Shown here piece after piece: positions 63,963 through 64,000 of a stretch of 64,000 nt of DNA. The DNA comes from Jiangella alba (lineage in GTDB: Bacteria; Actinomycetota; Actinomycetes; Jiangellales; Jiangellaceae). The notes beneath the pieces were generated by a model, which ran no database searches, was not told where the DNA came from, and saw nothing but the letters and a program-made list of their open reading frames with translations. The position numbers were made by a program, and so were the translations under genes. The stretch's first letter is position 1. Every line of letters starts with the position of its first letter. The DNA lies in the NCBI RefSeq assembly GCF_900106035.1, contig NZ_FNUC01000003.1, forward strand, positions 930,001 to 994,000. The letters run 5' to 3'.

Positions 63963-64000
63963 CCGGCCACCTCCCCACAGCGCCACCTACAGCATGCCTC

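Larger units (their letters stand above)
9118..64000. mobile_element. Integrative conjugative element with T4SS-type genes (left part)
   Basis: From tRNA-Glu rightward the content changes from housekeeping genes to integrase, excisionase, SSB-like, polymorphic toxin, coupling protein, VirB4-type ATPase, SCO6880, VirB6-like, M23 peptidase, VirB8-like, ParB-like, DUF2637 and ArdC genes plus two insertion sequences. The tRNA-abutting integrase and the conjugation genes together support one ICE. No right end is seen, so either the element exceeds 54 kb or several elements are nested. No relaxase was recognised within the window. Confidence 0.7.

Overview
The window is high-GC DNA from a Gram-positive actinomycete. 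This rests on the strong G/C third-codon bias, GTG starts, leaderless TANNNT-type promoters, and gene families such as SCO6880, DUF2637, DUF4192 and DUF6112-like proteins. The genus cannot be fixed from the sequence alone.

Layout. (1) 1-9142 is chromosomal: a truncated family-5 ABC solute-binding lipoprotein, divergent from an IclR regulator with a perfect palindrome between them; a SxxK serine hydrolase; a TAXI/TRAP transporter pair (fused DctQM permease and binding protein); a fumarylacetoacetate-hydrolase family enzyme; gltX; and tRNA-Gln(CTG) and tRNA-Glu(CTC), each with its own promoter. (2) From the 3' end of tRNA-Glu an integrative conjugative element (ICE) begins and runs off the right edge: integrase, excisionase, a DUF4913-like protein and an SSB-like protein. 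(3) 12.7-30.2 kb is accessory DNA: a 3001-residue secreted RHS/YD-repeat polymorphic toxin with a Hint domain and a short C-terminal tip, its probable immunity gene, an orphan RHS fragment, a frameshifted and truncated DNA methylase, a KptA fragment, two lipoproteins, a YwqG-family protein and several decayed genes. (4) 30.5-51.6 kb is a leftward conjugation module: VirD4-type coupling protein, VirB4-type ATPase, SCO6880 protein, VirB6/TrbL-like protein, two DUF6112-like pilin-sized proteins, a transglycosylase/M23 peptidase, two VirB8-like paralogues, a ParB-like protein, a DUF2637 (SpdB-like) protein and an ArdC-type anti-restriction protein. Unrelated cargo sits in its gaps, notably a trypsin-like protease and an opposite-strand PD-(D/E)XK nuclease. 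(5) 52.2-55.9 kb is a three-gene operon with 4-nt overlaps that matches ABC-three-component (ABC-3C) conflict systems. (6) 56.6-59.4 kb holds a long imperfect inverted repeat, a second ParB-like operon and a perfect 20-bp hairpin. (7) 59.5-63.3 kb holds a PAPS-reductase-like gene split by one IS3-family element and a second IS3-family element just upstream of it; both have inverted repeats and 3-bp target duplications. A small hypothetical gene ends the window.

How it fits together: integrase and excisionase move the element in and out of tRNA-Glu. The conjugation module would transfer it, with M23 remodelling the wall, VirB4/VirD4 as motors and ArdC protecting incoming DNA. The RHS toxin-immunity pair, the ABC-3C operon and the lone nuclease are competition or defence cargo. 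No relaxase, replication initiator or right attachment site was recognised, so these probably lie beyond position 64000.
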